From: Paenibacillus vietnamensis
Lineage (GTDB): Bacteria > Bacillota > Bacilli > Paenibacillales > Paenibacillaceae
DNA length: 64,000 nt
Reading direction: 5' to 3'
NCBI RefSeq assembly: GCF_020169515.1
Contig: NZ_JAHMHW010000016.1
Span: 59,479-123,478 of the forward strand
How positions within the stretch are numbered: the stretch's first letter is position 1; every line of letters starts with the position of its first letter. Under the pieces are notes generated by a model. It was not told the DNA's origin and made no database searches. It saw only the letters and a list, made by a program, of their open reading frames with translations. The translations under genes were made by a program, and so were the position numbers. This document shows positions 42,220 to 51,464 of the stretch, one piece after another.

Positions 42220-43290
42220 ATGAAGAAAACTGAATTTTCTAAAAATTTTACGCTAACCGGACTGATCGTCACGCTCGCAGCCTCCCTGCTGCTTTCCGGA
42301 TGCGGCGGTAACAAAACGGAGACGGCGGGAGCCGAAGCCGGGGCCGCAAGCGGAGACGGCGAGCCGGAAGTGCTTGAGCTTAACTATCAGGGCGGCGTAG
42401 GCACGGTAACGTATCCCGAGCTCGCTGAGGACCTCGGTTACCTTGCCCCTATCAAGCTTAATTTCATCGGCACGACGATTAGCGGCCCGCAGGACATTCA
42501 AGCGACGGTTACGGGAGATACCGATTTCGGCGGCGCTTTTAACGGGGCCATCCTGAAGCTGATTGCGGCGAAAGCCCCCATCACTCCGGTCATTTCCTAC
42601 TACGGCGTCGACGAGAACACATGGACCGGGTACTACGTTCTGGAGGACAGCCCGATTAAATCCGCCAGAGATCTGATCGGCAAAAAAATTGCCGTCAACA
42701 CGCTTGGCGCCCACCACGAGTTCGTCATCAAAGAATATCTTCGCAGGGAAGGGCTGACGGAGGATGAGATCAAGCAGGTTACGCTAGTCGTCGTCCCGCC
42801 GGTGACGGGGGAGCAGACGCTGCGCGCCGGACAGATCGACGTGGCGACGCTGGGCGGGCTGCTTCGGGACAAAGCGCTTGAGCGCGGCGGCATTCGACCG
42901 CTGTTCAAGGACCGCGATTTGTTCGGCGATTTCAGCGCAGGCTCGTACGTGCTTCGAAACGATTTTATTAAGAAAAATCCGGACACAACGCGGAAGTTCG
43001 TTGAAGCGGTCAGCAAAGCGATCGAGTGGGCGAGGACGACGCCTGCGGAAGAGGTTCGTCAGCGTTTCGAGGCTATTATCGAGAAGCGGGGGCGTAAGGA
43101 AGACACCAGCATCGTCAAGTATTGGAAGAGCACCGGAATTTCCGCTAAAGGCGGAGTCATTCAGGAAAGCGAGTTTGCCACATGGGTAAATTGGCTGGAA
43201 AAGGACGGACTGCTGAAGGAAGGCGAGCTGGACAGCAGGACGCTTTTTACGAACGAATTCAATCCGTACAATAACGAGGAGTCCAAATAA
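42220..43290 (+). CDS. ssuA: Organosulfur (sulfonate/taurine-type) ABC binding lipoprotein
   Basis: A 356-residue lipoprotein; ATG at 42220 after GGAGGGG, although the frame is open further upstream through the leader. Lipobox LLLSGC (Cys28). The mature part is an NMT1/SsuA-type periplasmic-binding fold (YPELAEDLGYLAP, GPQDIQATVTGDTDFGGAFNG, GKKIAVNTLGAHHEFVIKEYLRREGLT, LRAGQIDVATLGG). It should capture a sulfonate or related compound for the ATPase and permease that follow. Nitrate or pyrimidine-precursor binding is possible for this fold, but the oxygenases downstream favour sulfonates. Confidence 0.85.
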   Translation: MKKTEFSKNFTLTGLIVTLAASLLLSGCGGNKTETAGAEAGAASGDGEPEVLELNYQGGVGTVTYPELAEDLGYLAPIKLNFIGTTISGPQDIQATVTGDTDFGGAFNGAILKLIAAKAPITPVISYYGVDENTWTGYYVLEDSPIKSARDLIGKKIAVNTLGAHHEFVIKEYLRREGLTEDEIKQVTLVVVPPVTGEQTLRAGQIDVATLGGLLRDKALERGGIRPLFKDRDLFGDFSAGSYVLRNDFIKKNPDTTRKFVEAVSKAIEWARTTPAEEVRQRFEAIIEKRGRKEDTSIVKYWKSTGISAKGGVIQESEFATWVNWLEKDGLLKEGELDSRTLFTNEFNPYNNEESK

Positions 43291-43315
43291 CGGGTACGCG
43301 AAAGGAGCGGGCGGC

Positions 43316-44182
43316 ATGACGGCCAAAATCACAATCGAGCACGTTCATAAGTCGTTTAAAGTCAAACGTAATTTAAATCATTTGCGCGAGGAGCAGCAGC
43401 CGGTATCGGCGCTGCAGGATATTCATCTGGAGGTCGCCCAGGGCGAATTTATGGTCATCGTCGGGCCGAGCGGCTGCGGCAAATCGACGCTGCTGGATCT
43501 GCTTGCCGGATTGACGAAGCCGGACCGCGGCCGGATCCTGCTGGACGGCAAACCGATTACGGGGCCCGACCTGGACCGCGGCATCGTATTTCAGCAGTAT
43601 GCGCTTTTCTCTTGGAAGACGGCGCTTGCCAACGTAGAGTTCGGGCTTGAGACGAAAGGGGTAGGCCGCAAGGAGCGGAGGGAAATCGCCAAGGAATACA
43701 TCAACCTGGTCGGCTTGTCGGGGTTCGAGAACCGCTTCCCGCATGAGCTGTCCGGAGGCATGAAGCAAAGGATCGCCATCGCCCGCAGTCTGGCCTACAA
43801 TCCGGAAGTGCTGCTGATGGATGAACCGTTTGCCGCGCTGGACGCCCAGACGAGAGAAACACTGCAGGCCGAGCTTCTGCGTATCTGGGAAGCGACAAAA
43901 AAAACGATCGTTTTCATCACGCACGGAATCGACGAAGCGGTTTATTTGGGACAGCGGGTAGCGGTCATGACGTCGCGGCCCGGCAGAATCAAACGGATTA
44001 TCGACATTCCTTTTCTTGCACGGACTTCCGAGGGAGATCTTCGTTCTCATCCCGAATTCGGTCGGCTGCGCCATGAAATTTGGGAGCTGCTGAAGGATGA
44101 GGTCCACCGGGCTCAGGAGCAGGAGCTGGAGAAAAGCCTTTCGGCCGAGAGCGGCAGAAGGCATTCGAAAGGAGCGGTATAA
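43316..44182 (+). CDS. ssuB: Sulfonate-type ABC transporter ATPase
   Basis: A 288-residue ATPase: Walker A GPSGCGKST, Q-loop VFQQYALFSWKT, signature LSGGMKQR, Walker B LLMDEPFAALD and H-loop FITHGIDEAV. The VFQ...FSW...N stretch is usual for SsuB/TauB/NrtD ATPases. The start follows AAAGGAG. It lies 25 bp after the binding-protein gene and one base before the next permease start. Confidence 0.93.
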   Translation: MTAKITIEHVHKSFKVKRNLNHLREEQQPVSALQDIHLEVAQGEFMVIVGPSGCGKSTLLDLLAGLTKPDRGRILLDGKPITGPDLDRGIVFQQYALFSWKTALANVEFGLETKGVGRKERREIAKEYINLVGLSGFENRFPHELSGGMKQRIAIARSLAYNPEVLLMDEPFAALDAQTRETLQAELLRIWEATKKTIVFITHGIDEAVYLGQRVAVMTSRPGRIKRIIDIPFLARTSEGDLRSHPEFGRLRHEIWELLKDEVHRAQEQELEKSLSAESGRRHSKGAV

Positions 44183-44183
44183 C

Positions 44184-45047
44184 ATGGCGGAATCTACAAC
44201 GGTAAGCAAATCGTTTCAAGGCAGCTTGAATGAAGCGGGCAAACGGAGAGGAGAACTGCGGGGGTGGGGACTGCTTCTGTCGCGCAGGCTGTATATTATC
44301 CTTCGCAACAGTGTCTCTATTGGAGCTTTCTTGCTGCTGTGGGAGTTGATTCCTCGCTACGGCCTGCAAGACAACACCTTTTTGCCTCCGCTCTCAGCGA
44401 TCCTTCAGACCTGGTGGGAGCTGCTCCTGTCCGGTGATCTGACGGATCACGCGGCGGCCAGCTTGACGCGCTCCTTCGGAGGCTTTGCTCTGGCGCTGGT
44501 GTTCAGTATCCCGATCGGGCTTGCCATCGGCTGGTGGAAGAGAGTGTCCGAGCTGCTAAATCCCTTGCTGGAATTGTTCCGCAATACGGCTGCACTCGCC
44601 ATTTTGCCGGTCTTCATCTTGCTGCTGGGGCTGGGCGAAACCTCAAAAATCGCGATCGTGTTTTATGCCTGCGTATTTCCGCTTCTGCTTAACACGATCA
44701 GCGGCGTGCGGAACGTAGATCCGCTTCTGATCAAGTCGGCGCGCTCGATGGGACTTTCTCCGGTTCTTTTATTCCGAAAAGTGATTATTCCGGCTTCGAT
44801 TCCGACGATTTTCGTCGGCGTGAGGCAGTCGGCCGCATCGTCCATCCTCGTCCTGGTAGCGGCCGAGATGGTCGGAGCGAAGGAAGGTCTCGGTTATTTG
44901 ATCCAGTACACGCAGTTCAGCTTTCAGATTAAAGAGATGTATGCGGGAATTATTACGATCTCCTTCATCGGACTTGTGCTGAATTATGTGCTGGTGTTCG
45001 TTGAGCGCAAGCTGACGGCATGGAAGCAGGCGATCGGAGACCATTAA
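44184..45047 (+). CDS. ssuC: Sulfonate-type ABC transporter permease
   Basis: A 287-residue membrane protein; the ATG at 44184 has AAAGGAG upstream and directly follows the ATPase stop. Six membrane segments follow a ~35-residue cytoplasmic leader. The SsuC/TauC-type motif LELFRNTAALAILPVFILLLGLGETSK and the EAA-type loop RSMGLSPVLLFRKVIIPAS are present. It forms the homodimeric channel of the importer. Confidence 0.92.
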   Translation: MAESTTVSKSFQGSLNEAGKRRGELRGWGLLLSRRLYIILRNSVSIGAFLLLWELIPRYGLQDNTFLPPLSAILQTWWELLLSGDLTDHAAASLTRSFGGFALALVFSIPIGLAIGWWKRVSELLNPLLELFRNTAALAILPVFILLLGLGETSKIAIVFYACVFPLLLNTISGVRNVDPLLIKSARSMGLSPVLLFRKVIIPASIPTIFVGVRQSAASSILVLVAAEMVGAKEGLGYLIQYTQFSFQIKEMYAGIITISFIGLVLNYVLVFVERKLTAWKQAIGDH

Positions 45048-45079
45048 TGGACTCAAACAACGAGAGGGGCGCTTAATTT

Positions 45080-46450
45080 ATGGGGAAAAACGCAAGGAAG
45101 CTGCATCTGAATGTATTTCTGATGAGCGTCGGCCATCACGAGGCCGCATGGCGCCGCAAGGATACGGAGCCGCACAGGGTGACGGATATCCGCTATTTCA
45201 CGAAGCTTGCGCAAATTGCCGAGCAAGCCAAGTTTGATTCATTGTTTCTGGCCGACGGTCTAGCGATCGGCAGAAACATCCGTCACGGCACAATGTCCGG
45301 CCTTGAGCCGTTCACGCTGCTGTCGGCGCTCGCCGCCGTCACCGAACGGATCGGCTTGATCGGCACCGTGTCCACGACGTTCAACGAGCCGTTCCATGTC
45401 GCACGCAAGTTCGCTTCGCTGGACCATATCAGCAACGGGCGGGCGGGCTGGAATATCGTGACGTCGGGCAGCGATTTTGAAGCCGCGAATTTTCACGGTA
45501 AAAGTCACCTTGAGCATGCCAAACGATATGAGCGTGCGAAGGAGTTTCTCGAGGTGGCCGTGAAGCTGTGGGACAGCTGGCAGGACGATGCCATTGTCAT
45601 CGACCGAGATGCGGGAATATTCGCCGATGACAGCAAGGTGAAAACGATCGACCACCAGGGAGAATGGTTTCATGTGCGAGGGCCTCTCAATGTGCCGCGG
45701 ACGCCGCAAGGCTATCCGGTGCTCGTGCAGGCCGGCTCCTCGGAGGACGGCAAGGCGTTTGCGGCTCAGTATGCGGAGGCAATCTTCACCGCACAGCAGA
45801 CGCTGGAGGAAGGTCAGCAGTTTTATGCGGATGTGAAAGGACGTTTGGCCATGTACGGCCGACAGCCGGAGCAATTAAAAATTCTTCCGGGCATTTGCCC
45901 GATTATTGCGCCGACGGAGTCGGAGGCCAAGGAGAAGGAGCAGCAGCTTAACGAGCTGACCGTGCCGGCATACGGCGTGAATCAGCTGTCTCAGATGGTC
46001 GGCATCGACCTGTTCCAATATCCGATAGACGGCCCTCTTCCGGAGCTGCCGCCTTTGGAGGCGATCAACGGGAACAAAAGCCGTTATCAACTGGTCGCCG
46101 ATCTGGCCAGGAGAGAAAACTTGTCGATACGACAGTTGACCTACCGGCTCGCCGGAGGGCGCGGACACCGGGTATTCGCCGGAACGGCGGTGCAGGTGGC
46201 GGATCAGCTGGAGGAATGGTTCACGAATGGAGCAGCCGACGGCTTCAACGTTATGCCTCCTTATTTGCCGGGAGGGCTGGAGGAATTCGCGCAGCAGGTC
46301 GTGCCGGAGCTTCAGCGGAGAGGATTGTTCCGGACGGAGTACGAGAGTGACACGCTTCGAGGTCATTACGGGCTTTCCCGTCCTAACAATAAATCATTGC
46401 CCGCTGCGGATGCAGCGGCAGCCAAACCATTCGAGGAGGTATTGCCATGA
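45080..46450 (+). CDS. FMN-dependent LLM-class monooxygenase (NtaA/SnaA/DmoA type)
   Basis: A 456-residue TIM-barrel flavoenzyme: LHLNVFLMSVGHHEAAWR, the long ISNGRAGWNIVTSGSDFEAANFHG segment and VLVQAGSSEDGKAFAAQYAEAIF are hallmarks of the NtaA/SnaA/SoxA/DmoA group, which uses reduced flavin from a separate reductase to oxidise C-S, C-N or C-P bonds. In this operon it probably cleaves an organosulfur compound to release sulfite. No flavin reductase gene is present in the operon. It overlaps the next gene by 4 bp. Confidence 0.9.
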   Translation: MGKNARKLHLNVFLMSVGHHEAAWRRKDTEPHRVTDIRYFTKLAQIAEQAKFDSLFLADGLAIGRNIRHGTMSGLEPFTLLSALAAVTERIGLIGTVSTTFNEPFHVARKFASLDHISNGRAGWNIVTSGSDFEAANFHGKSHLEHAKRYERAKEFLEVAVKLWDSWQDDAIVIDRDAGIFADDSKVKTIDHQGEWFHVRGPLNVPRTPQGYPVLVQAGSSEDGKAFAAQYAEAIFTAQQTLEEGQQFYADVKGRLAMYGRQPEQLKILPGICPIIAPTESEAKEKEQQLNELTVPAYGVNQLSQMVGIDLFQYPIDGPLPELPPLEAINGNKSRYQLVADLARRENLSIRQLTYRLAGGRGHRVFAGTAVQVADQLEEWFTNGAADGFNVMPPYLPGGLEEFAQQVVPELQRRGLFRTEYESDTLRGHYGLSRPNNKSLPAADAAAAKPFEEVLP

Positions 46451-47439
46451 GTCAAAACGAACAAGGCGTCGTAACGGAAGGAGCACAGCAGCTGAGACAG
46501 GGACAAGAACAGAAGGAGCACGGCAGCGTGGAGGTACATCCCATTGCAGGCCGCATTGGCGCAAAAATTAAAGGAGTAAACCTCGGTGCGGACTTGGACC
46601 AGTCAACGGTCGATTCGATCCGCGAAGCTCTGCTGAAATACAAGGTTGTGTTTTTCCGCGGGCAGCATCAGCTGAATGATGCGGGTCAAGAGGAGCTTGC
46701 GCGGCTGTTCGGCAGCGCGGTTGCCCATCCGACTGTGCCGATCAAGGACGGCAGCCGTTATGTGCTTGAGCTCGATTCGCAGCACGGCGGCCGCGCCGAC
46801 TCCTGGCATACGGACGTTACTTTTGTGGCTGCGTATCCGGCTTTCTCGATTTTGCGGGCTGTGGAAGTGCCGGCAGCGGGCGGAGACACGGTATGGGCGA
46901 ATACGGCGGCGGCTTACGACCACCTGCCGGAAACTCTCCGCAGCCTGGTGGACGGCCTATGGGCCGTTCACTCCAACGAATACGACTATGCGGCTCACCG
47001 CAACCAAATTTCCGAGAGAGATTCGCGCCATTACAGGGATGTATTCACTTCGACGCTGTACGAGACCGAGCATCCGATCGTTCACGTTCATCCGGAGACG
47101 GGGGAACGGTCGCTCATTTTGGGCCATTTCGCCAAGCGAATCGTCGGGCTGTCCAAATCGGATTCCGCCCAGCTGCTCTCGCTGCTGCAATCGCATGTGA
47201 CGCGTCTCGAAAATACGGTGCGCTGGAGATGGCAGGCAGGGGATGTCGCGATTTGGGATAACCGGGCGACCCAGCATTACGCGATTAACGATTACGGCGA
47301 TCAGCACAGAGTCGTGCGCCGCGTAACGGTGGACGGAGTTGTACCGGTGAGCATCGACGGCCGTCACAGCGCCGTGCGCAAGCCGGAGCCTGAGTCCGAA
47401 CCCGGTTCCGGTTCGCCAAACGAACAAAAAGCCGGGTAA
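46447..47439 (+). CDS. tauD: TauD/TfdA-type Fe(II)/2-oxoglutarate dioxygenase
   Basis: A 330-residue enzyme that hydroxylates taurine or a related sulfonate/sulfate ester, releasing sulfite or sulfate. Iron ligands are His121 and Asp123 in WHTDVTF and the distal His of QHYAINDYGDQHR (~277-287); the nearby Arg of HRVVRRV binds 2-oxoglutarate. The first ~28 residues are a Gln/Glu-rich extension. The start overlaps the monooxygenase stop, so this is the last gene of the five-gene operon; a terminator follows 117 bp later. Confidence 0.92.
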   Translation: MSQNEQGVVTEGAQQLRQGQEQKEHGSVEVHPIAGRIGAKIKGVNLGADLDQSTVDSIREALLKYKVVFFRGQHQLNDAGQEELARLFGSAVAHPTVPIKDGSRYVLELDSQHGGRADSWHTDVTFVAAYPAFSILRAVEVPAAGGDTVWANTAAAYDHLPETLRSLVDGLWAVHSNEYDYAAHRNQISERDSRHYRDVFTSTLYETEHPIVHVHPETGERSLILGHFAKRIVGLSKSDSAQLLSLLQSHVTRLENTVRWRWQAGDVAIWDNRATQHYAINDYGDQHRVVRRVTVDGVVPVSIDGRHSAVRKPEPESEPGSGSPNEQKAG

Positions 47440-47555
47440 TCCCGTCCGGTTCGTTATTCCCTCGTATGAAGGAGCATGAGGTCCGCTTCGCCTGACGAAT
47501 GGACCTCCGAGGGCGCGTGCCGCCTGTTATGCCGCGATTCGCATTGATGAACAGG

Positions 47556-47598
47556 ACAAGCAGCTTTAGCCATTTTGGCTGAGGCTGTTTGTTTTTTT
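47556..47598 (+). terminator. Terminator of the organosulfur operon
   Basis: ACAAGCAGC..TAGCCA pairs with TGGCT..GGCTGTTTGT, followed by seven T. Confidence 0.85.
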
Positions 47599-47744
47599 GA
47601 GTCATATAACTGACTTCGACTTCTATTTCTACGCGAAACGCGATTTGGCCGCCCAAAGAACGGCGTTCAGCCGCTTACGCCGGTTGTACTTTGCCACTCT
47701 TTATCAGGTACAATAAGGAAAAATGGGATGAAGAGGGGAAGATT

Positions 47745-48497
47745 ATGTTCAAAAGGTTTGAAGGCATGACCGTACTGATCACAGGAGCCGGAGCTGGCAT
47801 CGGCAGGACGCTGGCGCTCGCTTATGCGCGGGAGGGAGCGACTGTCGTCATCGCGGATAAAAATCCGGATGGCCTGGAAAAAACGGCGGAGCTTCTGAGG
47901 GAAGTCGGTTATGATCCGGTTACGCAGAAGACGGATATGAGCAATCCGGACGAGATTGTAGAGCTGCTAGGAAAAGTGAAAGCGGAGGCGGGAGGGCTGG
48001 ACATTCTCGTCAACAACGCCGGCTTCGGTACTTGGAAGTCGCCTTACGATCTGACAATCGATGAGTGGGACAGCGTCGTGAATACAAACCTGCGGGGGAC
48101 GTTCGTCTGCTCCCGCGAAGCGGCAAAGCTGATGCGGAAAGGGAGAGGCGGCTCGATCGTGAATATCTCGTCGACGCGCGCGATGATGTCGGAGACGGAT
48201 TCGGAAGCGTACGCCGCTTCGAAGGGGGGCATCCTGTCCCTTACTCATGCGATGGCGGTGTCGCTCGGTCCCGACCGCATTACCGTCAACGCGATATGCC
48301 CGGGCTGGATCGAAACCGGGGACTACGGAAAGCTGCGCGATGAGGATCATTTGCAGCATCCGGCGCAGCGTGTCGGCAGGCCGGAGGATATCGTACGTGC
48401 CTGCTTCTATTTAACCGATCCGGCAAATGACTTCGTGACCGGCACGCACATAACGGTCGACGGCGGAATGACGCGGAAAATGATTTACGAGGAATAG
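47745..48497 (+). CDS. Short-chain dehydrogenase/reductase
   Basis: A 250-residue NAD(P)-dependent oxidoreductase: cofactor motif TGAGAGIG near the N-terminus, NNAGFG, the catalytic Ser in VNISSTRAM, and the YAASK Tyr-Lys pair, then the PG segment CPGWIET and a C-terminal TVDGGMTRK. The ATG at 47745 follows GAGGGGA; an in-frame start further upstream lacks one. It is a single gene, and its substrate cannot be assigned. Confidence 0.92.
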   Translation: MFKRFEGMTVLITGAGAGIGRTLALAYAREGATVVIADKNPDGLEKTAELLREVGYDPVTQKTDMSNPDEIVELLGKVKAEAGGLDILVNNAGFGTWKSPYDLTIDEWDSVVNTNLRGTFVCSREAAKLMRKGRGGSIVNISSTRAMMSETDSEAYAASKGGILSLTHAMAVSLGPDRITVNAICPGWIETGDYGKLRDEDHLQHPAQRVGRPEDIVRACFYLTDPANDFVTGTHITVDGGMTRKMIYEE

Positions 48498-48599
48498 GGT
48501 ATCGGTCAAGAAGGTAACTGCCAGAGTAGTTGTTCCGGTCAACTCAGGATGATAGATGGATTAGATGTAGTTATTTTTCAGTATTCAGCAGAAAGTAGT

Positions 48600-48692
48600 G
48601 AAATAACTGGATTCCCTGTATATAAATTCATAAAATCGGCTTGAATCGGGGGGATATGAAGCAAATTAGACACATCAAATCCATTTATTTTC
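48600..48692. repeat. 90-bp AT-rich palindromic repeat, copy 3
   Basis: AAATAACTGGATT (left) and the inverse AATCCATTTATTTT (right) delimit a 91-bp unit with GTATATAAA/TTAGACACA continuing the pairing. Half-copies flank it (48553 GGATTAGATGTAGTTATTT; 48728 AAAATCCAGTTATCG). It is inside the gene-free interval 48498-48893. Confidence 0.7.
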
Positions 48693-48766
48693 CTTGTATA
48701 AGGTGATTCCGGACGAACAGATGTACAAAATCCAGTTATCGTCGATCACCTTTCCATATTCCCGAC

Positions 48767-48820
48767 CTGCTTCGCCTTCCGATCCCTCCTGCTTCGCCTT
48801 CCGATCCCTCCTACTTCGCC
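48767..48820 (+). repeat. 22-bp tandem repeat before ribA
   Basis: CTGCTTCGCCTTCCGATCCC... occurs twice head to tail at 48767 and 48789, plus a partial third copy (CTACTTCGCC) at 48811. It is non-coding and ~75 bp upstream of the GTP cyclohydrolase gene. Confidence 0.75.
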
Positions 48821-48893
48821 ATTCGAGAGGGCATAGCGGACGGCCGGCGGGAACATAATATCCCAAAGTCTATATGAGTAGGAGCAAGCGACT

Positions 48894-49631
48894 ATGCATA
48901 CGGAAGCCGTGTCTATCGTGGATCACAAAATCCAGGTTATCGAAGCGAAGGAAGGTATCATCTATTTGGTTGGCCCGATCAGGCTGCCGGTTCAGCTGGA
49001 TGGAGAGGAGCTGATTTTCGGCTGGTATTGCTGGCTGCTCTGTAAGGAGAAGCTGGAGGATGCCGGGCAAATCATCGCGAAGCTGTCGGCCGTTAATTTG
49101 GCGGAAATGCAGCAGTCCAGCGTGCTGGTGTACGGGGATTTCGCCGGAGCGGACGAGGCGTGGATCCGGATGCACAGCATTTGCCATACGGGCGACATTT
49201 TCGGAAGCAAACGCTGCGACTGCGGCTTTCAGCTGCACGAGTCGATGCGGATGATCGCGCGCAAAGGTGCGGGAGCATTGTTTTATTTGGCGAACCATGA
49301 GGGCAGAGGAATCGGTTTGTTCAGCAAGGCGATGGCCTATCTGCTGCAGGAGCAGGGCTACGATACGGTGGATGCGAACGTGAAGCTTGGCTTTGCGGAC
49401 GATGCCCGTAATTACGGGGATGCGATCCGGGTGCTGAAGACGCTTAGGAAGAAGCAGGTGTCTCTAATAACGAACAACCCGAAGAAGCTGGACGCGCTGC
49501 AGGCGGCAGGACTCGACGTGACGGACCGTATTCCGCTGTGGGGGGATCGTTCGGAGCATAACCGGAAGTATTTGGAGACGAAGGTGGAACGCTCGGGACA
49601 TTTTGCCGCAAGCGGGTGTCCTAACGAATAA
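48894..49631 (+). CDS. ribA: GTP cyclohydrolase II
   Basis: A 245-residue enzyme that opens GTP in riboflavin synthesis. The zinc ligands Cys97, Cys108 and Cys110 (CHTGDIFGSKRCDC), NHEGRGIGL and the C-terminal LRKKQVSLITNNPKKLDAL with DRIPL are all present. The ~80 residues before the catalytic core are shared with stand-alone members, not the DHBP-synthase half seen in fused RibBA. It is not part of a rib operon here, so it may be a second copy or serve another deazapurine-like pathway. ATG after TAGGAG. Confidence 0.9.
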   Translation: MHTEAVSIVDHKIQVIEAKEGIIYLVGPIRLPVQLDGEELIFGWYCWLLCKEKLEDAGQIIAKLSAVNLAEMQQSSVLVYGDFAGADEAWIRMHSICHTGDIFGSKRCDCGFQLHESMRMIARKGAGALFYLANHEGRGIGLFSKAMAYLLQEQGYDTVDANVKLGFADDARNYGDAIRVLKTLRKKQVSLITNNPKKLDALQAAGLDVTDRIPLWGDRSEHNRKYLETKVERSGHFAASGCPNE

Positions 49632-50093
49632 AACATCTATCCCTGAAAATTGGACGGGCTGCCCATCCAGCACAATTTGCGCCGGAGAGCAGCCCTTATA
49701 GCATCTAATATTTAACCGGACCTTTCTTTATCCCTCAGGAATAAAAGGCCGTTTGGAATCCTCTTGTTAACAGCCAACAACATGTATACCAAGTTGCCAA
49801 ACACTCGTTTTCCAAAACAACGGAAGCCCTGCCTCTCTTCCGTCCTCGCGGCTCCGATGACCGCTCCAGTGTGAATCAGAAATCCATTGCGAAACAGGTT
49901 CTGGGAATTAACGAAAGACATCATAATTCGAGGAAATCATTAAATCTTATGGAGGATTGCTGAGGTTAAATATCACATATTTGATCATTATACTTCATTT
50001 CCTGGGACAATGCAACTGTTGACCGGTTTGCGCTGTTGACCGGTTTGCGCATGACTTTATCCTTTCTGGACACTATAGGTATGGAAAGGGGAA
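49632..50093. other. Gene-poor interval with hairpin and 17-bp direct repeat
   Basis: GGGCTGC (49656-49662) pairs with GCAGCCC (49689-49695) as a weak ribA terminator. A minus-strand open frame (49712-49924) has no ribosome binding site and is not called. CTGTTGACCGGTTTGCG is repeated directly (50016-50032 and 50033-50049); each copy carries a TTGACC that could act as a -35 for the next gene. Confidence 0.6.
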
Positions 50094-50969
50094 ATGAACA
50101 TGCCGGATTGGTTAGAAATTATCGTCCGTACGCTTGCCGCTATCACCATTCTATTTATTCTTACGAAAGTGCTGGGCAAACGGCAAATTTCCCAGCTGTC
50201 TCTGTTCGAATACATAACGGGCATTTCGATCGGCAACATTGCCGCCTATGTATCGCTCGATCTGGATAATCTTTGGTATCTCGGAATCGTATCCCTTGCG
50301 GTATGGGTATCCATATCGGTCGGCATGGAGTTTTTGACGATGAGAAGCAAGAGGGTCCGCGACATCGTTGACGGCAACGCAACCGTTCTGATCGAGAATG
50401 GAAAGCTGGATAAGCAGAAGCTGTTTAAGGAAAGATTGACGGTGGACGAGCTGCTCGAGCAGCTGCGCAAAAAAGACGTCTTCCGCATGGCGGACGTCGA
50501 GTTCGCGGTGATGGAGCCGAGCGGGGAAATCAATGTGATGCTGAAGAAGGAGCATAAGCCGATTACCCCCGAGCTGCTGGGCTGGAAGGTCGGCAAGGAG
50601 CACGTGGCCCAAACCGTTATCATGGACGGCGAGATCGAAGCCGACGCGCTGGAGAAAACCGACTGCAGCAAAGAGCAGCTTCTTCATGAGCTTAAGCGGA
50701 AAAACGTGCGCCTGCAGGATGTATTCGTGGGCCAAATAGACGGCAATGGGCGTTTATCGGTGCAGACAGGAGATTTGCGCCAATACCCGGAAAGCAAAGC
50801 GCACCCGAAGCCGCGAGACAGAGTCGCTATGCTGACCGAGCAATTTGAGGCGGAGCTGATCCGCTTGGGAGGTCTGGCCCGCAATGAAAGCGACCGGCGC
50901 GTGTATGAGTCGGCGCTGGAAAGGTTCCAAGCGGGCATGGGTCACCTGCAGGATCAATTACAGGAATGA
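50094..50969 (+). CDS. DUF421 (YetF/YkjA-type) membrane protein
   Basis: A 291-residue protein with three membrane segments in the first ~80 residues (KVLGKRQISQLSLFEYITGISIGNIAAYVSLD is the diagnostic stretch), then a cytoplasmic YetF domain (RDIVDGNATVLIENGKLDKQKLFKERLTVDELLEQLRKKDVF...VEFAVMEPSGEINVMLKK). A helical, charged tail of ~90 residues follows, longer than in many members. The family role is unproven; spore-associated YetF/YkjA homologues are common in Bacillales. Its stop abuts the convergent HxlR gene with no gap. Confidence 0.9.
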   Translation: MNMPDWLEIIVRTLAAITILFILTKVLGKRQISQLSLFEYITGISIGNIAAYVSLDLDNLWYLGIVSLAVWVSISVGMEFLTMRSKRVRDIVDGNATVLIENGKLDKQKLFKERLTVDELLEQLRKKDVFRMADVEFAVMEPSGEINVMLKKEHKPITPELLGWKVGKEHVAQTVIMDGEIEADALEKTDCSKEQLLHELKRKNVRLQDVFVGQIDGNGRLSVQTGDLRQYPESKAHPKPRDRVAMLTEQFEAELIRLGGLARNESDRRVYESALERFQAGMGHLQDQLQE

Positions 50970-51302
50970 TTATGTCCATCTGGCGGACCAAAGCTTCATT
51001 TCTTTTAGAATATGGTGCAAATCCTTGCCTTTAGGTGTTAACGTATATTCGACCGTAACGGGAACCGTGGGAAATACGTGGCGTTCAAGCACGCCCTTGT
51101 CTTCAAGATGGCGGAGCGTGCTTGTCAATGCCCTCGGACTGACGGCCGGAATCAGCCTCTGCAATTCCCCGAATCTCCTTGTGCCGCAAAACAACTCCCT
51201 GAGTACGAGAAAGGCCCATTTTCCGCCGATAACGTCAAGCGTCCTCTCGATATTGCATTCGATGTATTCCGGTTCCTTCGGTATATAATTGTGTGCGCTC
51301 AT
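50970..51302 (-). CDS. HxlR-family transcriptional regulator
   Basis: A 110-residue winged-helix protein: CNIERTLDVIGGKWAFLVLRELFCGTRRFGELQRLIPAVSPRALTSTLRHLEDKGVLER is the full family core. The Cys16 at the usual redox position of HxlR sensors is present, so it could respond to electrophiles or oxidants. It is divergent from the aldo/keto reductase gene; the 162-bp gap between them contains AT-rich inverted segments (TAGTATATATACAATA) and is the likely operator region. Confidence 0.9.
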   Translation of the reverse strand: MSAHNYIPKEPEYIECNIERTLDVIGGKWAFLVLRELFCGTRRFGELQRLIPAVSPRALTSTLRHLEDKGVLERHVFPTVPVTVEYTLTPKGKDLHHILKEMKLWSARWT

Positions 51303-51464
51303 TCTGACAGCTCCTCTCTATTATCGATAATCTAATGCTAATCTTAAGTATAGTATATATACAATAGATTATAAAATGAAAAATCATTCCGTACTTTTAA
51401 AAGCGGACAAACTGCTTTACACTACTATGGAAGGAAGCTGAATGGGAAGAGGAGAGCTGAAACG

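Noticed and set aside
49712..49924. Minus-strand frame of 70 codons
   Set aside because: No Shine-Dalgarno sequence before the start and no recognised family; it could be a gene fragment but cannot be supported.
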